A DNA stretch of 23,703 nt from a virus. Positions 1 to 9,011 of the stretch are shown piece by piece. The notes under the pieces were generated by a model. It searched no databases. It had not been told where the DNA came from and saw nothing but the letters and a program-made list of their open reading frames with translations. The DNA lies in the IMG/VR virus record IMGVR_UViG_3300036651_001176, positions 1 through 23,703 of that record. One strand, given 5' to 3'. How positions within the stretch are numbered: the first letter of the stretch is position 1; every line of letters begins with the position of its first letter. Position numbers and translations under genes: made by a program.

Positions 1-1557
1 AGGCTTGTTTACCGAGACTCCACCAGCCGCAGTTGGAGGTGACCCTCCTGTCGCTGGCTTTTTAGCGTTGGGATTTGTTTTACCTTTACCATTTAAGTTT
101 TGGGTCCAGGCCGGTGTTCCCGTACCTGGTTTAATTGGTTTACCAGGAGCTTCAGGTGGAGCAAGTTCCCTATTAGAGATTGCAGTATATAGTTCTTGTC
201 TATCTGCATCGAGTGGCTCCTTGAGTTGGATTCTTGCTTCGTCCCAAATAACTAAGTCAGAAATCCACTTCTGGATAATATGGTTTTCTTTCTTAACCTG
301 AGTATCGACATCGATCTCATTAAATACAAAATAACAAGTATCTAAGACATCCTTGCGAGCAACGAATGGATCAAAGTCCGCCTCCAACAGAAGCTCATTA
401 AAAATATGCAGACGTATCAATTCACCGAAGGTCTTCTGATAAAGCTTGATCTTATCAAAGATCTTGGTATCGTCTTCTTCGTCTTTGGCTGCATTCGCCT
501 GTGACATACCAAGACGCTTTTTAGTCAACCCCATACCGACAGCAACGCGTTCTTTGAAATGGTCTAGGTAAGGTTGGATGTCAAGTGCCTTACCCTGACT
601 ACCTACAACATCAATATCATGTCGTTCTGGCAGGACAATGCCACCACCAGTACCAAGACCCTCAATCGAACCTACTGCAGCATTAATCTCGTCAGGTTCA
701 GCGGGATGCTCCTCTGTACCAACAATATATTTATAGATAGGAAATAATTCTCTATGTACTAAATTCTGAACGTCCTCTTCTACCTGACGTAGAGCAATCA
801 CATCATCCATAACTGCCACGAAGAACGGCGTACCGAAAAGTCGGCCAGGCTTGACATCTACCGAGAAATGAATTACCTGCTCTGGTTTCCAAGTAGGTAG
901 GAGATTAGCATACCCGCGCTCGCCCCGACCAAAACCGGAGGGAGCATTATAGCCATGTGCACCCCATATATTCTGGCGATACTTTATAGGCTTGTTATGA
1001 TAATCGCGCATAATCTCTACGGTCTCAGCCGGTAGGAGTTCATACCCAATTACAGGCTTAGTTCCGTATACGGGATGAATATCAAGTGGGAAGAACTCAT
1101 TTATATCTGCACGGACTTTGACTACAAAAGCATTGCCGAACTTAACTAGTTGGTCCGCAACATCTATTAGGAAGTTATTAAAGCTCCTCTTCATCGACAG
1201 TTCCATAAACTGGATACGGAGCTTTAGATACTCAACAGCCTCAGGATTCTGAGAGATAATTGTATACCCTTCTTTCCAGAAGAGTTCTTTATACTGGTTG
1301 AATCCCTGCTTCACATAGGAGTCTGTATCGACAGCCTGTATAATCCTATCAAAATCATACGGCGCAGGTTCAAAGTTAACACGATTATAGCCAATGCTGT
1401 AGGTACCACCTGTATAACCTACGGCTAAACCGATTGATCGAAAGAGTTTAGGAAGTACTTTTAGATCTTCCTCGTCAAGAGCAGGAGTAAGATCTTTTTT
1501 CTTACTCCCGTCCCGCTCTTGAGGACCTATAAAAGGTACTAAATCTTTGAGGGCCAT
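1..1557 (-). CDS. Phage portal protein (C-terminal end cut by window edge)
   Basis: The reading frame is open for 519 codons from the ATG at 1557 to the left edge, so the C-terminus is missing. An AAGGA ribosome binding site lies just before the start. The product is likely the dodecameric portal that forms the DNA channel at one capsid vertex and docks the terminase. Support comes from the overall layout: an N-terminal domain with many aromatic residues, a central stretch with the portal-like signature VIHFSVD..PGRLFGTPFF near residues 230-250, then a long helical region containing RQVEEDVQNLVHRELFPIYK and a MGLTKKRLGMSQ segment. The visible C-terminus is low-complexity, rich in Pro, Gly, Lys and Thr. 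The large terminase lies in the same leftward block, which fits. The family call is from pattern memory, not a search. Confidence 0.85.
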   Translation of the reverse strand, partial: MALKDLVPFIGPQERDGSKKKDLTPALDEEDLKVLPKLFRSIGLAVGYTGGTYSIGYNRVNFEPAPYDFDRIIQAVDTDSYVKQGFNQYKELFWKEGYTIISQNPEAVEYLKLRIQFMELSMKRSFNNFLIDVADQLVKFGNAFVVKVRADINEFFPLDIHPVYGTKPVIGYELLPAETVEIMRDYHNKPIKYRQNIWGAHGYNAPSGFGRGERGYANLLPTWKPEQVIHFSVDVKPGRLFGTPFFVAVMDDVIALRQVEEDVQNLVHRELFPIYKYIVGTEEHPAEPDEINAAVGSIEGLGTGGGIVLPERHDIDVVGSQGKALDIQPYLDHFKERVAVGMGLTKKRLGMSQANAAKDEEDDTKIFDKIKLYQKTFGELIRLHIFNELLLEADFDPFVARKDVLDTCYFVFNEIDVDTQVKKENHIIQKWISDLVIWDEARIQLKEPLDADRQELYTAISNRELAPPEAPGKPIKPGTGTPAWTQNLNGKGKTNPNAKKPATGGSPPTAAGGVSVNKP

Positions 1558-1607
1558 ATCATTCCTTTAACGGTGCGTGACCCCCCTTATAGTAAAGGGT
1601 ATATAAA

Positions 1608-1832
1608 TTAATCTTTAGCTTTGGAGGCTCTTGCTACAGTTGACGCAGGAGTTACGGTCTGTTGACCGAGAGCTGCTGCAGCCATTTGAGCAGACAGCGA
1701 CTGCTGTAGCTCCTCGACTCGAATGTTTAAAAGAATATTCTGTAGCTGAATATCAGAAATAATTGCCTGATACTTAGCTACAATCTTATTGATATCAATA
1801 GTTGGTTGTTCTGACAACGGAATCATCTCCAC
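1608..1832 (-). CDS. Small helical protein of unknown function
   Basis: A 74-residue product lies between the portal and a 56-residue gene whose 3' end it overlaps by 38 bases. The longest frame begins with GTG at 1832; an in-frame ATG at 1826 is the alternative. Neither has a clear ribosome binding site, so translation is probably coupled to the upstream gene. Residues about 14-50 look like a continuous helix with regularly spaced Leu and Ile, suggesting a short coiled coil. The C-terminus is rich in Ala, Thr and Lys. The location immediately before the portal is compatible with a small head or packaging accessory factor, but nothing in the sequence proves that. Confidence 0.6.
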   Translation of the reverse strand: MEMIPLSEQPTIDINKIVAKYQAIISDIQLQNILLNIRVEELQQSLSAQMAAAALGQQTVTPASTVARASKAKD

Positions 1833-1965
1833 GTACTTGGGCTAGGATCATAAACTTTACTTCTTCTAACCAGAATACTACATTAGGAATGTCGAGATTA
1901 CCAATATCCCAGACTACCTGATCATCTTTAATGGTGATCTTTATTTCTGCAATGGTTTCGGACAT
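1795..1965 (-). CDS. 56-residue protein of unknown function, probably leaderless
   Basis: The ATG at 1965 opens a 56-codon frame ending with TGA at 1795-1797. The product starts MSETIAEIKITIKDDQ and continues VVWDIGNLDIPNVVFWLEE, giving a beta-strand-rich N-terminal half and a short helix. There is no Shine-Dalgarno sequence. Instead an extended -10 box (TGATATAAT) ends 6 bases before the ATG, so the transcript probably starts at the start codon. It overlaps the next gene by 38 bases. No family recognised. Confidence 0.65.
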   Translation of the reverse strand: MSETIAEIKITIKDDQVVWDIGNLDIPNVVFWLEEVKFMILAQVRGDDSVVRTTNY

Positions 1966-1980
1966 ATATAGATTATATCA
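1966..1980 (-). promoter_or_regulatory. Extended -10 promoter, leaderless start for the 1965 gene
   Basis: On the minus strand the sequence reads TGATATAAT (1980-1972), six bases, then ATG at 1965. A start point about 7 bases after the -10 box would fall on or next to the A of ATG. The same TCTGATATAAT string occurs before RecA (16320) and before the Clp-like gene (15808), so this is a repeated phage promoter type. No clear -35 box is visible. Confidence 0.6.
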
Positions 1981-1986
1981 GATTAT

Positions 1987-2136
1987 TTAACTAGGACGAG
2001 GGATAATCTCGGCGTGCTGTTCTAACCACGTAACCGCATCATCAGCTGCTCTCGCTTGATCAAAATCATCTTTAGTATAAGTGCCTTCGACCCATTCATA
2101 TGAGCCATTATCATTCTTGTATATTTTTATAGTCAT
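1987..2136 (-). CDS. 49-residue protein of unknown function
   Basis: The ATG at 2136 opens a 49-codon frame ending in TAA at 1987-1989. The start MTIKIYKNDNGSYEWVEGTY is a probable beta hairpin; it is followed by a short acidic helix (DDFDQARAADDAVTWLEQH). AAGG about 9 bases upstream overlaps the end of the fibre gene and may serve as ribosome binding site. Its place between a fibre gene and the portal cluster gives no firm functional clue. Confidence 0.6.
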   Translation of the reverse strand: MTIKIYKNDNGSYEWVEGTYTKDDFDQARAADDAVTWLEQHAEIIPRPS

Positions 2137-2146
2137 AATTTAAACC

Positions 2147-3505
2147 TTAGTATCCCCAAGCTATCCAATTAACACGAATGGTACCACCTAGTGAAGCATT
2201 ATTGTAATCAGCATGAAGGTTGAATCCAGAGGTAGTCAATGGATTCACCAATGACAATACAATAGGTATGGTTCCGCTCCAATCACCATCGCATATTACC
2301 ACACTACTACAAGCTCCAGGAAATCCTGACGGGAATGTAACAGTGCCAAATCCACTGCCATTAGTCGTAATAACTGAAGTCCCAAATTGTACTAACCATC
2401 CGTTACCACCAAATGGTACCATGGGAGCATAATGTCCACTTATACCAGTGAAACCACCCGGTGAAGAGATAACGCCTGATGTTGTACTTATAGTTCCATT
2501 TGCCGAAATGGGGCCATTACTAACTATCGATGTAGTACCAGTTATTGTATGACCAGTAATATTTCCTGATCCAGTACTGAGACTTGCACCAACTATATTG
2601 CCTGAAGTATCAACATGGAAGTCACTATTTCCAAGATAGAACGAAGATGCGGTAATTTGACCGGCTGCAGTTAGCGTAGAAGATAAGGTAGCTGCACCAC
2701 CCAAACTCAAAGTACTACTAGCGATTAAACTGCCACCCACAGTGGTATTGCCCGTTAAGGATAGATTCCCCGTGATAGTACTATTGCCAGTTATCGCAGC
2801 TCCACCGCTTGTAGCAACTAAACCCTGAACAGCCGTTACCTTACCCGTGGTATTTACATTACCCGTTACACCTACGTTACCGGTTATAGAACCGCCACCA
2901 GCTGTAACACTCAATCCATTATGGGCTGTAAGCGTTTGATTAGTAGTAATACCTAAAGTATCACTAATTCCAGAACTATTAAGAGTACCACTAAAATATC
3001 CTTGCCCACTGACAGTTAAGTTACCTAAAATACTTAAATTGCCACCCACCGTAGAAATAGATACCTGATCAGGAAAGGCATGAACGGGAATCCATGTTGC
3101 CGTCGCTACATTATAGATAAATCCAATTGCGCTTGAGTTATTGGGTGTAGGATCTGGTCCCCAAGTTGTAGCGTAAGACGAATTCCAGACTACACTATGA
3201 CCACCACTAGAGTCTTGCGTAAATACAAACACTAAAGGTAAAGAATACGAGGCTGCATTAATAGCTGCTGATATTTGAACATCACCAGTTAGTGCGCCTA
3301 TAACAATAACATTACCCTTGGATAAATCTGGAACTATAACTGGAGAATATGCCATAACCTGCTGAAGTAGTGCAGTTTCCATGGCTACGATAGCATCGTT
3401 AGCTACAGAGTGCATCAAGTGGTGAGGCTGCGCGGCGTTCTGTGGAGTATTGGGACCCGGATCAATAAATGAATCTATGCCGCTAGGGAAGACTGAATTA
3501 GACAT
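2147..3505 (-). CDS. Tail fibre / appendage protein with repeat shaft and gp53-like C-terminal tip
   Basis: A 452-residue structural protein. Residues about 155-350 are dominated by short repeats built on G-N-[LIV]-[ST]-[LIV]-[ST]-G (GNLTVSG, TGNVGVTGNVNTTG, GNLSLTGNTTVGG), typical of a trimeric beta-solenoid fibre shaft. The C-terminal part from about residue 365 (FGGNGWLVQFG ... VTFPSGFPGACSSVV ... NLHADYNN ... RVNWIAWGY) resembles the globular tip domain of phage fibres often called gp53-like, which ends in a W-I-A-x-G-Y motif. The tip probably contacts the host surface. The gene sits directly downstream of a 702-residue appendage gene and has its own promoter-like sequence overlapping that gene's end. 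No Shine-Dalgarno is seen; a leaderless or near-leaderless transcript is likely. Confidence 0.8.
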   Translation of the reverse strand: MSNSVFPSGIDSFIDPGPNTPQNAAQPHHLMHSVANDAIVAMETALLQQVMAYSPVIVPDLSKGNVIVIGALTGDVQISAAINAASYSLPLVFVFTQDSSGGHSVVWNSSYATTWGPDPTPNNSSAIGFIYNVATATWIPVHAFPDQVSISTVGGNLSILGNLTVSGQGYFSGTLNSSGISDTLGITTNQTLTAHNGLSVTAGGGSITGNVGVTGNVNTTGKVTAVQGLVATSGGAAITGNSTITGNLSLTGNTTVGGSLIASSTLSLGGAATLSSTLTAAGQITASSFYLGNSDFHVDTSGNIVGASLSTGSGNITGHTITGTTSIVSNGPISANGTISTTSGVISSPGGFTGISGHYAPMVPFGGNGWLVQFGTSVITTNGSGFGTVTFPSGFPGACSSVVICDGDWSGTIPIVLSLVNPLTTSGFNLHADYNNASLGGTIRVNWIAWGY

Positions 3506-3509
3506 GTTT

Positions 3510-3538
3510 TATATAGTAACCTTATGTAGTTGAGTCAA
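3510..3538 (-). promoter_or_regulatory. Sigma70-like promoter for the fibre gene
   Basis: On the minus strand TTGACT (3538-3533), a 17-base spacer and TATATA (3515-3510) are followed after four bases by the ATG at 3505. The -35 box lies inside the last codons of the 702-residue gene. The spacing is ideal and the start codon would lie at or just around the transcript start. Confidence 0.55.
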
Positions 3539-5630
3539 TTATAAGACCTAATGAAGCCAACGAAGTAATAAGACTAGTCAAGGCTGCATTGCCGCCCCTT
3601 GATCCAGTAACGGTTGGTCGACTAATAGGTGTTTGACCATAAAACCCCATTTGGGCACCCGATATATTAACGGCAGATGTGGCAGTTATTAGTATATTTT
3701 GAAAAGCTTCTAGTCGAAGATTACCAGATACTCCCCCCGCACCGGCTTGTACACTTAAATCAGCGGAAGTCGTTTGTAAGTTAATACTGCCACTACCTTG
3801 TTGTAGAATATCAATATCACTACTATTTTGTTCTTGTATTCTGATACCACTAGTAGTAGAATCGTCTACTATGCTAATGCCACCGGTACCCCCCAATCCG
3901 AGTGGCCCACCCGCATTGGCCTCGATACTTAACTGCCCTGATCCCATTTCTGCGATCACAATACCTGTTGTAGAAGTATCACTTATAAACAGACCACCGG
4001 TACTAACGGTACCTATAGATCCATCTACTCCATTCCCATTAGTTAATGCACCGCCGACAATAATTCGCGCAACACTTACCTCAGGATTACCCTGATAAGC
4101 GTCTAGGGCAATTCCATATCCTATACCTTGATCATCTGAAATAAAAGTCCCAATTCCGGATGCACTACTAATATATACTTCACCCGGATTAATACCCAGT
4201 CCAGAACTGAGTGGATAATTTATACCACCAACAACTCTTCCTAAATTACTTGAACTATTAATATGAACACTACCGCCATCTGTAGTTTTAATATAGACAT
4301 TCGCAGGGCCATATTCGCTAATAAAAATATCGTTTGTGGAGGTGTCAGTTAAACTAATACCTGACGTAGTTACATAATTAGATAAATCTAAGGTCCCCCC
4401 ACCCGAATCAGTATCACTATACCAAGCTGGAGTAGCTGAATTATAATCTGTTATTGTTAGATACTGGGGATGGCACTGTAGATTGAGAGTGTTATCTAGT
4501 TTTAGATGATCGGCATTGAACGATGGAGTAGCGGAAGGAATAACTCCACCTGCGGCAACTTCACTAAAGAAAGTCAATGCTGCTGGTGAATCTGTTGCCT
4601 GAATCATAACTCCAGACACACCAGAAGGTACAGGTACCCCGTGTGTAGATAGCTGATCAATCCAGTTACGGAATGAATCACGGTTAATAATATCCGTCAT
4701 GATAGTATCAACCTGATTAGCTAAAAATTGTATTCTACTTTGCTGATCTACTAAAGCGCTATGTAAATTTTGGTTAGTCGCATCTATAGATGAGTTAAGA
4801 ACAGAACCAAGTACTCCCGAATATATAGGGAGCATCTGTGAAGCTACATTCTGCCTGAATTGCAGAGCCGGTTCAAGAAACTGGCTATAGAAAACAGCAG
4901 CGCTTGACGCAAAGTTTGTGTTTAAAGTGTGTATATTCTGATTAAGCTGTATATTAAGCTTATTTAGATTAACTTGAAACAGTGCTTGTGCGTTTTGGGC
5001 ATCTCCCTGGGATAGCTGGGCTGTTTCGGTCGAGGAGAGGATGACACCTTGGTTTTGGAATACGTTTTGCGCGTTTTGTACTTGTGTGTTAAGGGAGGTG
5101 AGTAAGTCTTGGAATAGTTCGGCAATACGTTGTTCCGACGAGTCAACTATGCCCCCTGAGAGATTGTTCGTAATGAAGCCATTTACATAACCGACTTCGG
5201 CAATGAGGACTTGAACAACCGGGAGTAGGTCAATTGCGTCGTTCCCTCCGACATTCTGGGCTGCTGCCAGATAGGCGTTAGTAATTATTGTTGCGGCCGT
5301 AGAAGTATGGCCCAACAGGTAATTATAGTAATTGAAAGTGACGTAATTGGGTGGGGATCCTAGCTGAATCGGCCAAGTTTGAGCTACTGCTGCGGCTAGG
5401 GTGGTATCTGATATAGTTACCGGTAAAGCTAACCCATCCATTGCAGAAACCAGTTGCTGCTGCAGTGATATAAGATTGCTTTGTACAGAATTTATTAAGC
5501 TTTGTATCGTCGCTAAGTTAGCGTAAGTAGGTTGAAAGGTGGGTGGCTTAAACCACTCCACACCTTTGCTATGTTGACCTAAGGGTGCTGATACATCTAA
5601 TGGATTTTTGGGTGTATCAAATGCTGCCAT
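3522..5630 (-). CDS. Large structural protein, helical N-terminus plus beta-solenoid C-terminus (fibre/appendage)
   Basis: A 702-residue protein starting exactly one base after the terminase stop codon. Residues 1-340 are mainly helical and rich in Gln, Asn and Leu (for example VQNAQNVFQNQ and LNKLNIQLNQNIHTLN), which suggests a trimeric coiled-coil stalk. From about residue 420 the sequence turns into repeats alternating hydrophobic and small or polar residues, with recurring I-S-[DE]-x-S-T-x-x-I-x-I units (ISLTDTSTNDIFISEYG, LFISDTSTTGIVIAEMG, ISIVDDSTTSGIRIQEQ). This matches a right-handed beta-helix seen in phage fibres and tailspikes. No catalytic motif was identified. Its location with the 452-residue fibre suggests the two form one adsorption apparatus. 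A stretch inside the N-terminal half (about 4975-5260) has more C-rich codons than its flanks. Confidence 0.75.
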   Translation of the reverse strand: MAAFDTPKNPLDVSAPLGQHSKGVEWFKPPTFQPTYANLATIQSLINSVQSNLISLQQQLVSAMDGLALPVTISDTTLAAAVAQTWPIQLGSPPNYVTFNYYNYLLGHTSTAATIITNAYLAAAQNVGGNDAIDLLPVVQVLIAEVGYVNGFITNNLSGGIVDSSEQRIAELFQDLLTSLNTQVQNAQNVFQNQGVILSSTETAQLSQGDAQNAQALFQVNLNKLNIQLNQNIHTLNTNFASSAAVFYSQFLEPALQFRQNVASQMLPIYSGVLGSVLNSSIDATNQNLHSALVDQQSRIQFLANQVDTIMTDIINRDSFRNWIDQLSTHGVPVPSGVSGVMIQATDSPAALTFFSEVAAGGVIPSATPSFNADHLKLDNTLNLQCHPQYLTITDYNSATPAWYSDTDSGGGTLDLSNYVTTSGISLTDTSTNDIFISEYGPANVYIKTTDGGSVHINSSSNLGRVVGGINYPLSSGLGINPGEVYISSASGIGTFISDDQGIGYGIALDAYQGNPEVSVARIIVGGALTNGNGVDGSIGTVSTGGLFISDTSTTGIVIAEMGSGQLSIEANAGGPLGLGGTGGISIVDDSTTSGIRIQEQNSSDIDILQQGSGSINLQTTSADLSVQAGAGGVSGNLRLEAFQNILITATSAVNISGAQMGFYGQTPISRPTVTGSRGGNAALTSLITSLASLGLIIDSTT

Positions 5631-7574
5631 TTAAAAACTTCTTCTACTCACCTTTGGTGTTGCTCGACCTTTTGTAGCCGCAAATGCACGACGGACCAAT
5701 ACAGGACCATTCTGATCGTTTAATGCTACACGCGAAGTACTCTCGTCAGTGTCTGCTTTAACTAAGGATTGAAATATATTACCTTGTATGATTGTACCAT
5801 AACGCGCGAGATTGAGTTTCATTAAATCCCCATAGTTCTGCGTTATAGCAAGACACGCTAAAATTAGCGCATCATGAGCATGGTCTACAGAGTTATCACC
5901 CGGCTCGAATACAGGACGACCGGCTTCTGTGACATGCTTAATACGATAACCTACTAATTGCGTATACAATTCCTGATCCTTGGCCGAGAAGTAAATATAT
6001 TCTTTTTCCAAGAAGTTATGTAGGTTGTCTACCATAAATGGTTTGATCGGCTTCTTGTCCTTCTGGAAAGTTTCTGGATCTGTAAGCTCAATAGCTTCAC
6101 CGAAGGCAATACGCTTAACGACTTTACGTAACTTAGTTTCTGGATGAAGCTCCCCATGCTTGTGAAGCATTTCGATCTGAGTTTCACCAGCTCCAGCATC
6201 TGCGTAGATATGTCTAAAGTTAAAGACCTTATGCAGTGCGATAATCCGCTTCACCGCATTCAGATAAGAATACTCATCTTTACGAGTTTCTTCTCTGAAA
6301 ATACACTTAACCTTGTTGCGGAACTGTGGATCTTCATATCTAGAACCACAGACTTCCAGAACAACCATATTTGTACCAGCACCATACTTATCCCAGTCAA
6401 TACCCATGACATAGAATGAGTCGCTAGAATTAGATGGAATCGGCTTGGTATAATCCCAACACTTCCATCCAGGCTTAGTTGCGTGTGGATCTTCTGGATC
6501 GTCTGGGAATTCATCCTGAAGGAACTGGCGATCTAGATAACGGCGAGGATAAACACCAGTTACATCTTCGCCCCAGTCAGCTTCAAATTCGTGAGCATAA
6601 TCATTTACCGAATACTGGCCTCTCATTTCATCTTCAGTATCTTGAGTCCAGAAAGGGTTACACATAGAAGGGAACCAGAACTCAGTAAAACGAGGATTAT
6701 GCGCGAACTCCCAGAAAGGCGTAGTGCGCTGACCAGTTGGGGTTGATGCGGCGATCAGAACCTTTTCTTCCTGACCTTCCCTAGTTGTCTGGAGCATAGC
6801 ATACAAAGAAGTAATGTCATCTGGATGCATATAGTCTAACTCATCTAGCACAAGTACATCTGCTTCCTGACCACGGACAATGTTGGCCTTACCACCAGAG
6901 TTAACCCCCGAAGAGAAGAACTTAATTTCAGATCCGTTTGATAACTCAATCTTATACTGAGGTGAAGTTACGTTTCTAGAAATTGAGTCTTCTATTATAG
7001 GACTTGCTTGAACGAATTCAAGAATTGACTTATAGATCAGTCCACCCTGTTCTTTCTGGGGTGTAATGATTAGACATTTAGCATTGTTATGAATATAAGC
7101 CCAATGGAGAAGAAACAAAGCCAATGAGTACGACTTGCCACTTCGTCGTCCTTGACGGAGTACTTTTCTAATAGAGGGATGACGTAATACAAGTACTTGA
7201 TAAACTCTTGGCTGAATCGGATTGCCATCAGGATCTTTAAGTACTGAACGCGCCCATGTAACCGGATCTTTAGCTATGTGGATCTTACGTTGCTGTTCTT
7301 CGTCTAAGCCAGCTGCGGTCAATTCTCTCTTAATCTTAAATGGTTCATCAATAAGTAGACTTAACTCCTCACGAGTTAAGGGCTTACCCTGAATATACTC
7401 ACCAGCCTCTGGGCCTGATTCCCATTTAAGGTGCCGAAGCTTATGCTTAAATACAAACTCAATTCTCTCGACACCACGAAGAAGATCCGGATTCTGATCT
7501 CCAATTATCTCTAGAAGCTCTTCTCTTGTTAGACTATCTACAAGCTTCTGTCTGAATGGATCTAAACCTCTCAT
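5631..7574 (-). CDS. terL: Terminase large subunit (DNA-packaging ATPase and nuclease)
   Basis: A complete 647-residue TerL that drives genome packaging into the prohead and cuts the DNA. The ATPase domain shows a Walker A motif GRRSGKS (residues 142-148), Walker B LVLDELD (241-247, with the following catalytic-type Glu) and the coupling motif STPTG (278-282). The RNase H-like nuclease domain shows its acidic residues in YVMGIDWD (Asp393), HIYADAGAG (Asp459) and SVDHAHDA (Asp564 and Asp568). About 100 residues precede the usual ATPase core, making it somewhat longer than typical TerL proteins. It lies 3 bases after the 477-residue gene and abuts the 702-residue appendage gene, so it is translated from the late operon. 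No intein or split is seen. Confidence 0.95.
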   Translation of the reverse strand: MRGLDPFRQKLVDSLTREELLEIIGDQNPDLLRGVERIEFVFKHKLRHLKWESGPEAGEYIQGKPLTREELSLLIDEPFKIKRELTAAGLDEEQQRKIHIAKDPVTWARSVLKDPDGNPIQPRVYQVLVLRHPSIRKVLRQGRRSGKSYSLALFLLHWAYIHNNAKCLIITPQKEQGGLIYKSILEFVQASPIIEDSISRNVTSPQYKIELSNGSEIKFFSSGVNSGGKANIVRGQEADVLVLDELDYMHPDDITSLYAMLQTTREGQEEKVLIAASTPTGQRTTPFWEFAHNPRFTEFWFPSMCNPFWTQDTEDEMRGQYSVNDYAHEFEADWGEDVTGVYPRRYLDRQFLQDEFPDDPEDPHATKPGWKCWDYTKPIPSNSSDSFYVMGIDWDKYGAGTNMVVLEVCGSRYEDPQFRNKVKCIFREETRKDEYSYLNAVKRIIALHKVFNFRHIYADAGAGETQIEMLHKHGELHPETKLRKVVKRIAFGEAIELTDPETFQKDKKPIKPFMVDNLHNFLEKEYIYFSAKDQELYTQLVGYRIKHVTEAGRPVFEPGDNSVDHAHDALILACLAITQNYGDLMKLNLARYGTIIQGNIFQSLVKADTDESTSRVALNDQNGPVLVRRAFAATKGRATPKVSRRSF

Positions 7575-7577
7575 AAC

Positions 7578-9011
7578 TTAATATCCCATTTCTGATCCAG
7601 CAAAGTGCGAATACATTGGTCCTGCTTCATTTCCGAGAATAGAACGAGCATTTAACCTAGAACTAGCAATTGCCTGGAGTCCTCTTTGTCTTGCTGTAGC
7701 AGATGCAACAGTATCATGAAAACCAAAACCACTTCCAGGTGTCCTGGTAATATCACCACGATAAGAAGCAGAGGCAGCCTTTACTCCTCCACCCACAACG
7801 TCAGCACCGATTTTAGCTACATCGAATCCCAACTGAGCAATAGACGCAATAGCGAGAATATCCATAACAGGGTTTAGACCACCTTCACCTAAGGCCCCTG
7901 CAGCCTCAGCCCCTGCTAGTGCTAGGCGTGCGCCGAGCTTCTTAGCTATATCTGTACCAGCCGTTTTCGCCACATCCTCACCAGCAGCTCTAGCTGCATC
8001 AGCGCCAGCACTAGATATTGCTTTACCATGGAGAATATCTCTATATGCTAGATTTTGCCCGTTCTCATCTATAGCCCAATTACGAACTTGATCACCCCAT
8101 TTTAGACCCACATTAACTGATTCATTCAAATCGTAGGTTGATGCTTTAAATCCCGTTGCTTGTGCTATTTTTAGGGAGGTTTCAGGTAATCCAAACCGCA
8201 AACCCTCAAGACCTCCCATCAATCTACCGGAAAATGCACCGGATACACCAAGACGAGTCATAGTCGCGGCGTCAGCACCGGATATCTCACCACCATCTTT
8301 AACGAAACTTTCTATACCTTTAGCTAAGTTTTCGTTGGCCCCAGCCTTTAAATAGCTAGTAAGACCTGTAACATTTTTCTCGGAAAGAACGGCCTTCTTA
8401 GCAAAATCTCCAGCCGCACTAATACGAGACATCATTCGAGGATCCCACCAGTGAGCTAACTCCCCAGACTCGGTAAGTATTCCACTTTTTCGAATCCACT
8501 TATTAGGATTAGCCTGATCATATAGTTTGGTTGCGTCATCGAAACCAGCTGCCTTATGTAGTTGCTTTTGTACCCTACTACCAAACTTAGTTAATTGACC
8601 TCGCTTCGGATTACCAAGCTCATCAACCCCCTTACCACCATGCCAGAAAAGCATGTTCCATTCATTGGGATTTCGGGGATCAAAACTAAATGCAGTGGCT
8701 CCGCGCTTCCAGGCTCTAGGACTGTAATCATCTAGCCACTTTTGGCGGATCCATCCGTAGTCGTTTTCCCACTTTTCGTTGGTCATACCCCTAGAGTCTA
8801 AGTAACCACCCTCGGTAATAGCCCTCGCACCAGAACGTATCTTAATAGGAATAGTGATGTGCAAGTATTGATCTAACGCACGTTGACCCTTAGCTACGAA
8901 GTTTAGGGGACCCGGGGCGTTTACAACCTGGCTCGCTACGTTCGAAGCTACATCTGCTTCGCCGTAGGCGATTGAAGGTATAAAATACTCTGGATTAGAA
9001 TAAGATGGCAT
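7578..9011 (-). CDS. Probable internal virion / morphogenesis protein, function unknown
   Basis: A 477-residue protein whose ATG overlaps the stop of the upstream gene by one base (TAATG), indicating coupled translation. The N-terminal 200 residues are rich in Trp and Arg (ENDYGWIRQKWLDDYSPRAW). The region about 335-410 is rich in Ala and Gly and hydrophobic, with helices that could be membrane-active. The C-terminus has a distinctive segment, ARQRGLQAIASSRLNARSI followed by LGNEAG, and ends in SEMGY. From memory, similar RQR..QAI..S..NAR..LGNEA tails occur in other large-phage virion-block proteins of unknown role. Placement between the exonuclease-containing protein and TerL suggests a capsid-internal or portal-associated protein; this is inference. 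Confidence 0.6.
   Translation of the reverse strand: MPSYSNPEYFIPSIAYGEADVASNVASQVVNAPGPLNFVAKGQRALDQYLHITIPIKIRSGARAITEGGYLDSRGMTNEKWENDYGWIRQKWLDDYSPRAWKRGATAFSFDPRNPNEWNMLFWHGGKGVDELGNPKRGQLTKFGSRVQKQLHKAAGFDDATKLYDQANPNKWIRKSGILTESGELAHWWDPRMMSRISAAGDFAKKAVLSEKNVTGLTSYLKAGANENLAKGIESFVKDGGEISGADAATMTRLGVSGAFSGRLMGGLEGLRFGLPETSLKIAQATGFKASTYDLNESVNVGLKWGDQVRNWAIDENGQNLAYRDILHGKAISSAGADAARAAGEDVAKTAGTDIAKKLGARLALAGAEAAGALGEGGLNPVMDILAIASIAQLGFDVAKIGADVVGGGVKAASASYRGDITRTPGSGFGFHDTVASATARQRGLQAIASSRLNARSILGNEAGPMYSHFAGSEMGY

Noticed and set aside
5-301. 98-residue plus-strand frame at the left edge
   Set aside because: It is antisense to the low-complexity C-terminal region of the portal frame, which has a clear start, ribosome binding site and family resemblance.
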